A stretch of 64,000 nucleotides of DNA from Streptomyces sp. NBC_01260 (GTDB lineage Bacteria; Actinomycetota; Actinomycetes; Streptomycetales; Streptomycetaceae). The translations under genes and the position numbers were made by a program. The stretch is from contig NZ_CP108464.1 of the NCBI RefSeq assembly GCF_036226405.1, positions 4,154,001 to 4,218,000 on the forward strand, written 5' to 3'. This document shows positions 48,556-56,942 of the stretch, one piece after another. Positions within the stretch are counted from its first letter, which is position 1, and the number at the start of each line of letters is the position of its first letter. The notes under the pieces were generated by a model that was not told the DNA's origin, ran no database searches, and saw nothing but the letters and a program-made list of their open reading frames with translations.

Positions 48556-51327
48556 TCAGGGCCCGCCGTCGGTGAGCCGCCGGACCGCCTGTTCGTACCG
48601 CCGTACGTACTCCGTCCCCGAGGTCACCCGCAGCAGCGCCTCCAGCGACCGCACCGCGCCCTCGTCGTACCCGTCGCGCTCCGCCTCCGCGGCCGCCAGG
48701 TCCAGCAGCCGGATGCCCTCGCGCTGCGTGCCGAGGGCCAGGTGCGCCTCGCCGCTGACGGTCAGCAGGAGTACGCGACGGGCGGCCTCCTCGTGCTCGG
48801 GGCCCAGGTCGAACGCGGTCCGGGCGGAGTCCAGGGCGTCCTGCGGGCGGCCGGCCGCGAGCTGCATCCGGGCGAGGTGCTGGAGGGCGAGCATCTCGGT
48901 GTGCGCGTCGCGTTCCTTCCCGGCCAGCGCGACGGCCTGCCCGCAGCCCTCCAACGCCTCGTCGAGACCGCCCTGTTCGGCCTGGACGATCGCCAGGTTG
49001 ATCAGGGCCGTCGCCTCGCCGAGCCGGTCACCGGCGCGCCGGGCCAGACCGGGCGAGGGCTCCAGCATGGCCTCGGCCTCCGCGGTCCTGCCCTCCTCCG
49101 ACAGCACCCAGCCCAGCAGATTGCGCACCCGCGACTCGGCGTACGGGTCGCTCCGTGCGACCGCCGCGTCCAGCGCCAGCTCCAGCATCGGCACCCAGCC
49201 GTCCCGGACCCGCCACACCACATACGGCCACTGGAGCAGGATGATCCGCCAGGCGCGGTCGTCGAGACCGGCACCGCGGGCGGCGGCGGCCGCCAGGGAC
49301 AGGTCCTCGCGCTCGGTGGCCAGCCAGTTCATCGCCTCGGCCCGGTCGGTGAAATCCCGTACGGCGGTCGGCCGGCGGTAGTCCTCCGGCAGGACGAAGC
49401 AGGGCTCGCCGCCCGGTTCGGCCGTGTCGGCGGCGGCGAGCGCGGTCGCGATGCAGTGGTCGAGCACACCGACGAGGGCGTCGGGCCCGGACGCGGGATC
49501 GAGGCCGCGGGCGTAGAGGCGCACCAGATCGTGCAGCACCCAGCGCCCGGGACCCGTCTCGCTGACGAGGTGGGCGGCGGCGAGCCGCTCCAGCGCCGCC
49601 GTGGCGACGACCGGGTCGCTGCCGGCGAGCGCGGCGGCGGTGTACGGGTCGAAATGGCTGCCGGGGTGGTGGCCGAGACGGGCGAAGTGGTGGACGGTGT
49701 CCGGCGGCAGTTGCTGCACGGTCAGCCGCAGCGCGGCGGAGACCCCGGTGTCCTCCACGTCGAGATACGTCAGCCGGCTGCGTTCGTCGGCCAGTTCGTC
49801 TGCCGTCCCGGCGAGCGTCCGGTGCGGGCGGCCCGCCAGCCGGGCCGCCGTGACCCGCAGGGCGAGCGGCAGTCCGCCGCACAGCTCGGCCAGCCGACGG
49901 GCCGCCACCGGTTCGGCGAGCACCCGCTCCTCGCCGAGCACCCCGGCCAGCAGGGCGGTGCCGTCCGGCGGCTCCAGCACGTCCAGCGGTACCGGACGGG
50001 CGGCGTCCGAGGCGATGAGGCCGTCCAGCCGGTGCCTGCTGGTGACCAGCGTGACGCAGTCGGTGCCGCCCGGCAGCAGCGGCCTGACCTGGGCCGAGTC
50101 ACGGGCGTTGTCGAGGACGACGAGCAGGCTGCGCCGGTCGGTCAGCGAGCGGAAGAGCGCGGCGGCGGCCTGGGCGGACTCCGGGACCCGGCGGGGCGCG
50201 ACGCCGAGCGCGAGCAGGAACTCGCGCAGGACCTCCAGCGGCGTCGGTTCCCCCGTGTCGCCGAACCCGCGCAGATCGGCGAAGAGCCGCCCGTCCGGGA
50301 ACGCGGCGGGGGCGCGGCGGGCCCAGTGCAGGGCCAGGGCGGTCTTGCCCACCCCGGCCGGTCCGGTGAGCAGGCAGACGGGCGCCTCGCCGGCCGCCGC
50401 CCGGGAGAGCGCGGCCAGCTCGGCCGCCCGGCCCTGGAAGCCGCGGGGGGCGCGGGGCAGCAGATCGGTGGGGTGGGCGTGGAGGCCCGGGGCGCCGCCC
50501 GGCGTACCTGCTCCGGTGCCGGCCGGCGTACCGGCCCCGGCCCCGTCGCCCACCGTCGTACGGCCGGGAAGGTCCGGTGCGGGTTCCGGGTCGCCGCGGA
50601 GGATCTGCGCGTAGGCGTCCGCCAGTTCGCGTCCGGGGCCGATGCCCAGTTCGTCGGTGAGCAGCCGCCGCGTGCGGTGGAAGCAGTCCACCGCCTCGGA
50701 CTGGCGCCCCGACCGGTGCAGCGCCGTCATCAGGGCCGCCGCCAGCGACTCCCGCAGCGGATGGGCCACTGCCTCGGCCCGCAGCACCGCCGCCGCCCGG
50801 TGGTGCTCGCCCAGCACGGCGTAGGCGTGAGCCAGCTGCTCGACCGTCGTGAGCCGGGACTCCTCCAGCGCGTGCGCGGCCGCCTGGAGCGGTGCGCTGG
50901 GGTACGTACCGGTGAGCGCCGGACCCTCCCACAGCGACAGGGCCTCCTTCAGTATCAGCACGCTGTCGGACGGGCTGCGCTGCTCCCGGGCCAGCATCAG
51001 CAGTTCCTCGAACCGCTGGGAGTCCAGCAGGGCCTCCGGCACCCGCAGCATGTACGCGTCGCCGAGCGTCGCCAGCTCGACCCCGTACATCTCCGCGTCC
51101 GCGCCCGTCAGCAGGGCGCGCAGCCGCGACACATGACCCTGGACGACCGTGCGGGCGTGCAGCGGCGGGGTGTCGTCCCACAGGCAGTCCGACAGCCGGG
51201 CCACGGACACGGGGGTGTTGGCGCGCAGCAGGAGGGCGGCCAGCAGGCTGCGGCGTTTGGCGGGGCCGAGGGGCAGTGGCCCGGTCTGCGTGTCGACGCA
51301 GACGGTGCCGAGCAGCCGGAACTCCAC
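48556..51327 (-). CDS. AfsR/SARP-like regulator: BTAD, NB-ARC and TPR domains
   Basis: A 923-residue regulator. An OmpR-type winged helix (residues 1-95: VEFRLLGTVCVDTQTGPLP, RSLLAALLLRANTPVSVARL) is followed by a bacterial transcriptional activation domain (95-250), an NB-ARC ATPase with Walker A LLTGPAGVGKTALALHW near residue 320 and VVLDNARDSAQVRPLLPG, and TPR repeats in the last 280 residues (LINLAIVQAEQGGLDEALEG). Such proteins control antibiotic or secondary metabolism genes. GTG 51327 follows AAGGGGAG and starts the domain; the frame opens further upstream to 51441. The stop context GGG CCC TGA C is unusual: coding potential continues in the +1 frame. Confidence 0.88.
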   Translation of the reverse strand: MEFRLLGTVCVDTQTGPLPLGPAKRRSLLAALLLRANTPVSVARLSDCLWDDTPPLHARTVVQGHVSRLRALLTGADAEMYGVELATLGDAYMLRVPEALLDSQRFEELLMLAREQRSPSDSVLILKEALSLWEGPALTGTYPSAPLQAAAHALEESRLTTVEQLAHAYAVLGEHHRAAAVLRAEAVAHPLRESLAAALMTALHRSGRQSEAVDCFHRTRRLLTDELGIGPGRELADAYAQILRGDPEPAPDLPGRTTVGDGAGAGTPAGTGAGTPGGAPGLHAHPTDLLPRAPRGFQGRAAELAALSRAAAGEAPVCLLTGPAGVGKTALALHWARRAPAAFPDGRLFADLRGFGDTGEPTPLEVLREFLLALGVAPRRVPESAQAAAALFRSLTDRRSLLVVLDNARDSAQVRPLLPGGTDCVTLVTSRHRLDGLIASDAARPVPLDVLEPPDGTALLAGVLGEERVLAEPVAARRLAELCGGLPLALRVTAARLAGRPHRTLAGTADELADERSRLTYLDVEDTGVSAALRLTVQQLPPDTVHHFARLGHHPGSHFDPYTAAALAGSDPVVATAALERLAAAHLVSETGPGRWVLHDLVRLYARGLDPASGPDALVGVLDHCIATALAAADTAEPGGEPCFVLPEDYRRPTAVRDFTDRAEAMNWLATEREDLSLAAAAARGAGLDDRAWRIILLQWPYVVWRVRDGWVPMLELALDAAVARSDPYAESRVRNLLGWVLSEEGRTAEAEAMLEPSPGLARRAGDRLGEATALINLAIVQAEQGGLDEALEGCGQAVALAGKERDAHTEMLALQHLARMQLAAGRPQDALDSARTAFDLGPEHEEAARRVLLLTVSGEAHLALGTQREGIRLLDLAAAEAERDGYDEGAVRSLEALLRVTSGTEYVRRYEQAVRRLTDGGP

Positions 51328-51415
51328 GAGCGGCTCCCCTTCCGGGCATGACGCGCCCGGTGCCGGGTCACGGACAAGATCCCAGAATATCCGGCGTTCC
51401 CGGAGAGCGGGGAGG

Positions 51416-51443
51416 GGGTGCGCCCGGACTGCGGGGCGCACCC
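51416..51443. terminator. terminator after the DUF6458 gene
   Basis: GGGTGCGCCC pairs perfectly with GGGCGCACCC across an eight-base loop, just after the minus-strand stop at 51451. Confidence 0.7.
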
Positions 51444-51450
51444 GGCCGGG

Positions 51451-51666
51451 TCACAGACGGCGTTCGTCCTCGGAAACCACTGTGGTGGGGGGCACGACCA
51501 TGCGGCGGCGCCGCATGACGCTCGCGTAGACGAAGACGCCGATGACGCCGACGACCATCATGATCCAGCCGACCATGTCGACGTTGACGCTGTCCATCTC
51601 CCAGTCGGTCGCGAAGGCGAGTATCGCCCCCGCACCGATGAGAATGATGCATCCTCCGAGTCCCAT
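51451..51666 (-). CDS. small membrane protein (DUF6458-like)
   Basis: A 71-residue protein with two hydrophobic helices: MGLGGCIILIGAGAILAFAT and VGWIMMVVGVIGVFVYASV, then RRRR and a polar tail ending SEDERRL. The size and pattern match the DUF6458 family of actinobacterial membrane proteins. The ATG at 51666 has a GAGGAGG ribosome site. It is on the same strand as the regulator gene at 48556, but a hairpin lies between. Function is unknown. Confidence 0.78.
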   Translation of the reverse strand: MGLGGCIILIGAGAILAFATDWEMDSVNVDMVGWIMMVVGVIGVFVYASVMRRRRMVVPPTTVVSEDERRL

Positions 51667-51766
51667 GAGTTTCCGCCTCCTCGATGCCCCGGAAGCTCCG
51701 GGCCGTGTAAGGAGCGGGTACCCGGCCCGGCAACGACCATGTGTGCGGTGGCGGTTGCCGTTGCGG

Positions 51767-53065
51767 TCAGCCCGCCAGGAACGATGCCAGGGCGGTCGCC
51801 AGCAGATGCGGGTCGTCGGCGCCGCACAGCTCACGGGCGCTGTGCATCGACAGGATGGCCACGCCGATGTCGACGGTCTGGATGCCGTGCCGGGCGGCGG
51901 TGATCGGGCCGATCGTGGTGCCGCACGGCATCGAGTTGTTGGAGACGAACGTCTGCCACGGCACGCCCGCCTTCTCGCACGCCGACGCGAACACGGCCCG
52001 GCCGCTGCCGTCGGTCGCGTACCGCATGTTGACGTTGACCTTGAGGATCGGTCCGCCGTTGACGACCGGGTGGTGCGTCGGGTCGTGCCGCTCGCCGTAG
52101 TTGGGGTGGATCGCGTGGCCGGTGTCGGAGGAGAGACAGACGGTGCCGGCGAAGGCGCGGGCGCGGTCCTCGTACGTACCGCCGCGGGCGAACACCGAAC
52201 GCTCCAGGACCGTGCCGAGCAGCGGTCCGTCCGCGCCGGTGTCGGACTGCGAGCCGTTCTCCTCGTGGTCGAAGGCGGCCAGCACCGGGATGTACGGGAT
52301 CTGCGCGTCGGGCTGTCCGGCCACGGCGGCGAGCGCCGCGACCGCCGCGTGCACCGAGAGCAGGTTGTCCATCCGGGGCCCGGCCACCAGCTCGCGGTCA
52401 CGGCCCAGGTAGGACGGTGCCTCGACGGGGTGCGGCATCAGGTCCCAGCCGGTGACGTCCTCGGCATCGACGCCCGCCTCCTCGGCGACGAACCGGATGA
52501 GGTCGCCCTCCTCCACGTCCCCGAGGCCCCAGATCGGCTGCATGTGCTTCTGGCGGTCGAGCTTCAGGCCGTCGGGGTTGGCCGACCGGTCCAGGTGCAC
52601 GGCCAGCTGCGGGACGCGCAGCAGCGGCCGGTCGATGTCGACCAGCCGGTGCGTCCCGTCGCGCAGCGAGATCCGCCCGGCGAGGCCGAGGTCCCGGTCC
52701 AGCCAGGTGTTGAGGAGCGTGCCGCCGTAGACCTCCACGGCGATCTGCCGCCAGCCGTGGGCGCCCGTGTCGGGCAGCGGCTTCACCCGCAGGTTCGGTG
52801 AGTCGGTGTGCGCCCCGGCGATCCGGAACGGGGTGTGCGCCCCCGCGCCCTCGGGCACGTACCAGGCCACGATCGCTCCGCCGCGCAGGACGTACTTGCC
52901 GCCGGTCGTTCCGTCCCAGGCCGCCGTCTCCTCGACCTGCCGGAAACCGGCCTTCTCCAGCTTCGACGCGGCGGCCGCCACGGCGTGGTACGGGGAGGGG
53001 CCGGCCATCAGGAAGGCCATCAGATCGTCGGTGTGCCCGCGGTCGAAGCGGAGGGAAGAACTCAT
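51767..53065 (-). CDS. M18-family aspartyl aminopeptidase
   Basis: A 432-residue cytosolic metallo-aminopeptidase that removes acidic N-terminal residues. The two-metal site is visible: RIAGAHTDSPNLRVKP, EVYGGTLLNTWLDRDLGLAG, AAFDHEENGSQSDTGADGP, SSDTGHAIHPNY and ILSMHSARELCGADDPHLL. The length fits the family. ATG 53065 is chosen; GTG 53074 three codons upstream is an alternative. It lies downstream of the acyl-CoA dehydrogenase on the same strand, separated by a terminator, so it has its own promoter. Confidence 0.92.
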   Translation of the reverse strand: MSSSLRFDRGHTDDLMAFLMAGPSPYHAVAAAASKLEKAGFRQVEETAAWDGTTGGKYVLRGGAIVAWYVPEGAGAHTPFRIAGAHTDSPNLRVKPLPDTGAHGWRQIAVEVYGGTLLNTWLDRDLGLAGRISLRDGTHRLVDIDRPLLRVPQLAVHLDRSANPDGLKLDRQKHMQPIWGLGDVEEGDLIRFVAEEAGVDAEDVTGWDLMPHPVEAPSYLGRDRELVAGPRMDNLLSVHAAVAALAAVAGQPDAQIPYIPVLAAFDHEENGSQSDTGADGPLLGTVLERSVFARGGTYEDRARAFAGTVCLSSDTGHAIHPNYGERHDPTHHPVVNGGPILKVNVNMRYATDGSGRAVFASACEKAGVPWQTFVSNNSMPCGTTIGPITAARHGIQTVDIGVAILSMHSARELCGADDPHLLATALASFLAG

Positions 53066-53173
53066 GTTCTTCACTGTAACCAGGCCCGTGGCAGAGAATT
53101 CACCGTCGTCCCCCGGCGTGACGCGGCTATCGTCGGGGCAGTGCCGCGGAGGGCCTGTCGCCGTCCTGCGCTA

Positions 53174-53219
53174 CGACAGCACCGCCACCCGGAAGCGTGT
53201 CCGGGTGGCGGTGCTGTCG
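53174..53219. terminator. strong terminator after the acyl-CoA dehydrogenase gene
   Basis: A perfect 19-base-pair stem (53174-53192 and 53201-53219) with an eight-base loop lies 21 bases past the dehydrogenase stop. Confidence 0.9.
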
Positions 53220-53240
53220 GCGATTCCAACTGCGGAAGCC

Positions 53241-55067
53241 CTAGAACGCGGCCTCGTCCAGCTCCATCAGGGAGTTGTCGACGGACTCGGCGAGCGCGCG
53301 CTCGGCGCCGACGCCCGGCAGGACGTTCGCGGCGAAGAACTTCGCGGCGGCGATCTTGCCCCGGTAGAAGGCGACGTCCTTGGCGGAGGCGGTCGGCAGC
53401 TTCTCGGCGGCCACGGACGCGCCCTTGAGCAGCAGGTAGCCGACGACGACATCGCCGGAGGCCAGCAGCAGGCGGGTGGTGTTCAGGCCCACCTTGTAGA
53501 TGTTCTTCACGTCCTCGCCGGTCGCGGTGAGGTCGGTGATCATCGTGCCGACGATCGCCTCCAGGTCCACGGCGGCCTTGGCGAGCGAGTCCAGCGCGCC
53601 GGACAGCTCCTCGTTGCCCTGGGCGCCCGCGAGGAACTTCTTGATCTCCTCGGAGAGCGTGTTGAGCGAGGCGCCCTGGTCGCGGACGATCTTCCGGAAG
53701 AAGAAGTCCTGGCCCTGGATGGCCGTCGTGCCCTCGTACAGCGTGTCGATCTTGGCGTCACGGATGTACTGCTCGATCGGGTACTCCTGGAGGTACCCGG
53801 AGCCGCCGAACGTCTGGAGCGACTGCGCCAGCTGCTCGTACGACTTCTCCGAGCCGTAGCCCTTCACGATCGGCAGCAGCAGGTCGTTGAGGCCGTGCAG
53901 CGCCTTCGCGTCCTCGCCCGCGGCCTCCTTCTCCTGGATCGCGTCCTGGACGGAGGCGGTGTACAGCACGAGGGAGCGCATGCCCTCGGCGTACGCCTTC
54001 TGCGTCATGAGCGAGCGGCGCACGTCGGGGTGGTGCGTGATGGTGACCTTGGGGGCCGTCTTGTCCATGAACTGCGACAGGTCGGTGCCCTGGACGCGCT
54101 CCTTGGCGTACTCCAGCGCGTTCAGGTAACCCGTCGAGAGCGCCGCGATGGCCTTCGTGCCGACCATCATGCGGGCGAACTCGATGATGCGGAACATCTG
54201 GCGGATGCCGTCGTGCTTGTCACCGATCAGCCAGCCCTTGGCGGGGTGCTGGTCGCCGAACGTCATCTCGCAGGTGTTGGACGCCTTGAGGCCCATCTTG
54301 TGCTCGACGTTCGTCGCGTACACGCCGTTGCGCTCGCCCAGCTCGCCGGTGGTCCAGTCGAAGTGGAACTTCGGGACCATGAAGAGCGACAGGCCCTTGG
54401 TGCCCGGTCCCGCACCTTCGGGGCGGGCCAGTACGTAGTGAATGATGTTCTCGGACATGTCGTGCTCGCCCGAGGTGATGAAGCGCTTCACGCCCTCTAT
54501 GTGCCAGGAGCCGTCCTCCTGCTCGACGGCCTTCGTGCGGCCCGCGCCGACGTCGGAACCGGCGTCCGGCTCGGTCAGCACCATCGTCGAGCCCCACTGC
54601 TTCTCGACGGCGATCTCGGCGATCTTCTTCTGTGCCTCGTTGCCCTCGTCGAAGAGGATGCCGGCGAACGCCGGGCCGGAGGAGTACATCCACACGGCCG
54701 GGTTGGCGCCGAGCAGAAGCTCCGCGTAACCCCAGATCAGGGAGCGCGGGGAGGTCGTGCCGCCGATCTCCTCGGGGAGGCCCAGGCGCCAGTACTCGGA
54801 GTCCATGAAGGCCTGGTAGGACTTCTTGAAGCTCTCCGGGACCGGTGCGGTGCTGGTCTCCGGGTCGAAGACCGGGGGGTTGCGGTCGGCGTCGGCGTAG
54901 GAGTCGGCGAGCTCGTTCTCCGCGAGGCGGGCGACCTCGTCGAGGATGCTCTTCGCGGTCTCGACGTCCATCTCCGCGAACGGTCCGGTGCCGTACAGCT
55001 TGTCGCGCCCGAGGACCTCGAAGAGGTTGAACTCGATGTCGCGGAGATTCGACTTGTAGTGCCCCAT
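53241..55067 (-). CDS. acyl-CoA dehydrogenase
   Basis: A 608-residue FAD enzyme of the long ACAD subgroup with an additional C-terminal domain, like FadE5 types of mycobacteria. The FAD/substrate motif is [16 protein letters not shown] and the second signature region is [20 protein letters not shown] followed by [20 protein letters not shown]. The catalytic glutamate is probably the one in LYEGTTAIQ. The ATG at 55067 begins the family-typical [20 protein letters not shown]. It oxidises an acyl-CoA in beta-oxidation; chain length is not decided. It is divergent from the SseB-like gene. Confidence 0.92.
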   Translation of the reverse strand: MGHYKSNLRDIEFNLFEVLGRDKLYGTGPFAEMDVETAKSILDEVARLAENELADSYADADRNPPVFDPETSTAPVPESFKKSYQAFMDSEYWRLGLPEEIGGTTSPRSLIWGYAELLLGANPAVWMYSSGPAFAGILFDEGNEAQKKIAEIAVEKQWGSTMVLTEPDAGSDVGAGRTKAVEQEDGSWHIEGVKRFITSGEHDMSENIIHYVLARPEGAGPGTKGLSLFMVPKFHFDWTTGELGERNGVYATNVEHKMGLKASNTCEMTFGDQHPAKGWLIGDKHDGIRQMFRIIEFARMMVGTKAIAALSTGYLNALEYAKERVQGTDLSQFMDKTAPKVTITHHPDVRRSLMTQKAYAEGMRSLVLYTASVQDAIQEKEAAGEDAKALHGLNDLLLPIVKGYGSEKSYEQLAQSLQTFGGSGYLQEYPIEQYIRDAKIDTLYEGTTAIQGQDFFFRKIVRDQGASLNTLSEEIKKFLAGAQGNEELSGALDSLAKAAVDLEAIVGTMITDLTATGEDVKNIYKVGLNTTRLLLASGDVVVGYLLLKGASVAAEKLPTASAKDVAFYRGKIAAAKFFAANVLPGVGAERALAESVDNSLMELDEAAF

Positions 55068-55203
55068 GGGAAGGCTCCGTAATCAATAGCAGTGGCGCGC
55101 AGCGCCCCGTGGAGGGTGAGAAACGGGCGACGGGCTCGCGGATACCGGTCTGCCGCGCGGTCGGGGCGGGGCCCGGACGTATCAGCTGACCTCTACGATG
55201 ATG

Positions 55204-55217
55204 CTACCCGTCAGTAA
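55204..55217. promoter_or_regulatory. possible TetR/FadR-type operator upstream of the acyl-CoA dehydrogenase gene
   Basis: On the minus strand this reads TTACTGACGGGTAG, an imperfect inverted repeat (TTAC/GTAG) like those found before fatty-acid degradation genes in actinobacteria. It lies 137 bases upstream of the dehydrogenase start. The assignment is weak. Confidence 0.35.
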
Positions 55218-55253
55218 TAAGACGCAACCCCCCGAGGCAGAGATGTGTCCGAT

Positions 55254-55259
55254 TACTCT
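55254..55259 (+). promoter_or_regulatory. -10 box of a probable leaderless transcript for the SseB-like gene
   Basis: TACTCT ends seven bases before the ATG at 55267, and there is no ribosome site, as expected for leaderless mRNA. Confidence 0.45.
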
Positions 55260-55266
55260 TTGTCCC

Positions 55267-55707
55267 ATGTACGGCTACGACCAGAATCAGGGCGCACAGC
55301 AGCCGATGGGTGGCGGCTACGGCGAGCAGCCGCTGTATCCCGAACCCTCGCCGCCCTCGCTGGGCGACGCGGTACGGGCCTTCACGACCGGCTCGCTGGC
55401 CGCCGAGGACTTCCAGCAGATCTTCGCGACGTCGAAGGTCTACTGCCCGCGCGGTGACAATCCGGGCTTCCTCGCGCTGCACAACACCCAGCAGCCGGTC
55501 ATCCCGATGTTCACCACGCTCAAGGAGCTGCGGCTCTACGCGGGCAAGGAGTCCAAGTACTTCGTGATCACCGGGGCCGAGGTGATCGACCTGCTGCCCA
55601 CCGGCTACGGCTTCGTCCTGGACATGGAGGGCGAGCACCGCATGGTCTTCGACGCCAAGGCCGTGGAGCAGATGGTCGACTTCGCGATGCGCCGCATGTA
55701 CGGCTGA
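55267..55707 (+). CDS. SseB-family protein
   Basis: A 146-residue cytosolic protein. The N-terminal 35 residues are Gly/Gln/Pro-rich (GYDQNQGAQQPMGGGYGEQP), followed by an SseB N-terminal-type domain: LGDAVRAFTTGSLAAEDFQQ, FLALHNTQQPVIPMFTTLKE and VIDLLPTGYGFVLDMEGEH. The role of SseB domains outside enterobacteria is unclear; they are common accessory modules in Streptomyces. ATG 55267 fits the usual start of homologues; the open frame begins at 55198 but carries no conserved sequence before it. It is followed by a strong terminator. Confidence 0.78.
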   Translation: MYGYDQNQGAQQPMGGGYGEQPLYPEPSPPSLGDAVRAFTTGSLAAEDFQQIFATSKVYCPRGDNPGFLALHNTQQPVIPMFTTLKELRLYAGKESKYFVITGAEVIDLLPTGYGFVLDMEGEHRMVFDAKAVEQMVDFAMRRMYG

Positions 55708-55726
55708 CCGCCGGCCCACTCCCCCT

Positions 55727-55767
55727 CGCAAGGGGCTCGTACCGCTCGGCGGTACGAGCCCCTTGCG
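55727..55767. terminator. strong terminator after the SseB-like gene
   Basis: A perfect 19-base-pair stem (55727-55745 and 55749-55767) with a TCG loop lies 20 bases after the stop. Confidence 0.9.
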
Positions 55768-55774
55768 CTGTTCC

Positions 55775-55829
55775 GGGCGGTGCGGGAGCTGTTTTGGGCG
55801 GTGCGGGAGCTGTTTTGGGCGGTGCGGGA
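55775..55829. repeat. 21-bp tandem repeat, 2.6 copies
   Basis: The unit GGGCGGTGCGGGAGCTGTTTT occurs at 55775-55795 and 55796-55816, and partly at 55817-55829. It lies between the terminator and the pirin promoter. The TTTT runs may help transcription termination. Confidence 0.8.
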
Positions 55830-55857
55830 ATGAAAGCCGCCTTGCAGGATGTTCACC

Positions 55858-55873
55858 ATTCAACTAAATTGAT
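55858..55873. promoter_or_regulatory. AT-rich palindrome upstream of the pirin gene (MarR-like)
   Basis: ATTCAACTAAATTGAT contains TCAA-N5-TTGA and is one of the most AT-rich spots in the window. The shape resembles OhrR/MarR-type operators. It lies 29 bases before the pirin ATG, in the promoter position. The regulator is unknown. Confidence 0.45.
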
Positions 55874-55901
55874 TTCAGAACAGTCCCCGGAGGTGGCTTC
55901 C

Positions 55902-56858
55902 ATGCCCGCAGTAACCGTCGAAAACCCGCTGACCCTGCCCAAGGTCGCCGCCCCGGCCGACGCCGTGGCCCGTCCCGTGCTCGCCGTGACCACGGCGCCC
56001 AGCGGGTTCGAGGGCGAGGGATTCCCCGTGCGCCGCGCATTCGCGGGGATCAACTACAAGCACCTCGACCCGTTCATCATGATGGACCAGATGGGCGAGG
56101 TGGAGTACGCGGCCGGTGAGCCCAAGGGCACCCCCTGGCACCCGCACCGCGGCTTCGAGACCGTCACGTACCTGATCGACGGCACCTTCGTGCACCAGGA
56201 CTCCAACGGTGGCGGCGGCACCATCCAGAACGGCGACACCCAGTGGATGACGGCCGGGTCCGGGCTGCTCCACATCGAGGCGCCGCCGGAGTCGCTCGTC
56301 CTGTCGGGCGGCCTCTTCCACGGCCTCCAGCTCTGGGTGAACCTGCCCAGGGCCGACAAGATGATGGCCCCGCGCTACCAGGACATCCGCGGTGGCCAGG
56401 TCCAGCTGCTCGCCTCCCCGGACGGCGGCGCGCTGCTCCGGGTGATCGCGGGCGAGCTCGACGGCCACGAGGGCCCCGGTGTCACCCACACCCCCATCAC
56501 GATGATCCACGCCACCGTGCGCCCCGGCGCCGAGGTGACCCTGCCGTGGCGCGAGGACTTCAACGGCCTCGCGTACGTGCTCGCGGGCCGCGGCACCGTG
56601 GGCGAGGACCGCAGGCCCGTCCACATGGGCCAGACCGCCGTCTTCGGCGCCGGCTCCTCGCTGACCGTCCGCGCGGACGAGCAGCAGGACGGCAACACCC
56701 CGGAGCTGGAGGTCGTCCTCCTCGGCGGGCGTCCCATCCGGGAGCCGATGGCGCACTACGGGCCGTTCGTGATGAACAGCCAGGCCGAACTGAAGGAGGC
56801 CTTCGAGGACTTCCAGGCCGGCCGCCTCGGCACCGTGCCCGCCGTCCACGGGATGTGA
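55902..56858 (+). CDS. pirin-family protein (bicupin)
   Basis: A 318-residue cupin protein. The N-terminal pirin domain has PFIMMDQMGEVEYAAGEP and metal ligands in GTPWHPHRGFETVTYLIDG and HQDSNGGGGTIQNGDTQWM, with IEAPPES in the next strand; the C-terminal pirin_C domain has EDFNGLAYVLAGRGTV. Pirins are iron-binding; some have quercetinase activity, and a Streptomyces pirin modulates beta-oxidation via acyl-CoA dehydrogenase. The nearby acyl-CoA dehydrogenase makes that link attractive, though it is 0.8 kb away and on the other strand. ATG 55902 has a GGAGG ribosome site. Confidence 0.88.
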   Translation: MPAVTVENPLTLPKVAAPADAVARPVLAVTTAPSGFEGEGFPVRRAFAGINYKHLDPFIMMDQMGEVEYAAGEPKGTPWHPHRGFETVTYLIDGTFVHQDSNGGGGTIQNGDTQWMTAGSGLLHIEAPPESLVLSGGLFHGLQLWVNLPRADKMMAPRYQDIRGGQVQLLASPDGGALLRVIAGELDGHEGPGVTHTPITMIHATVRPGAEVTLPWREDFNGLAYVLAGRGTVGEDRRPVHMGQTAVFGAGSSLTVRADEQQDGNTPELEVVLLGGRPIREPMAHYGPFVMNSQAELKEAFEDFQAGRLGTVPAVHGM

Positions 56859-56942
56859 GCCGCGCCGCCGCCGTATGACGGTGCGTCACTCGTACGGCGG
56901 CGCGAGCGGGACATCGCCCCCGCGGCGTGATCGGGTGGGAGG

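Noticed and set aside
48511..51351. 946-residue open frame antisense to the BTAD regulator
   Set aside because: It mirrors the codon periodicity of the real gene on the other strand, has no recognisable domain and no ribosome site. High-GC genes often leave long antisense frames open.
52767..55082. 771-residue frame antisense to the aminopeptidase and acyl-CoA dehydrogenase genes
   Set aside because: It is a composition artefact; both sense genes have complete family motifs.
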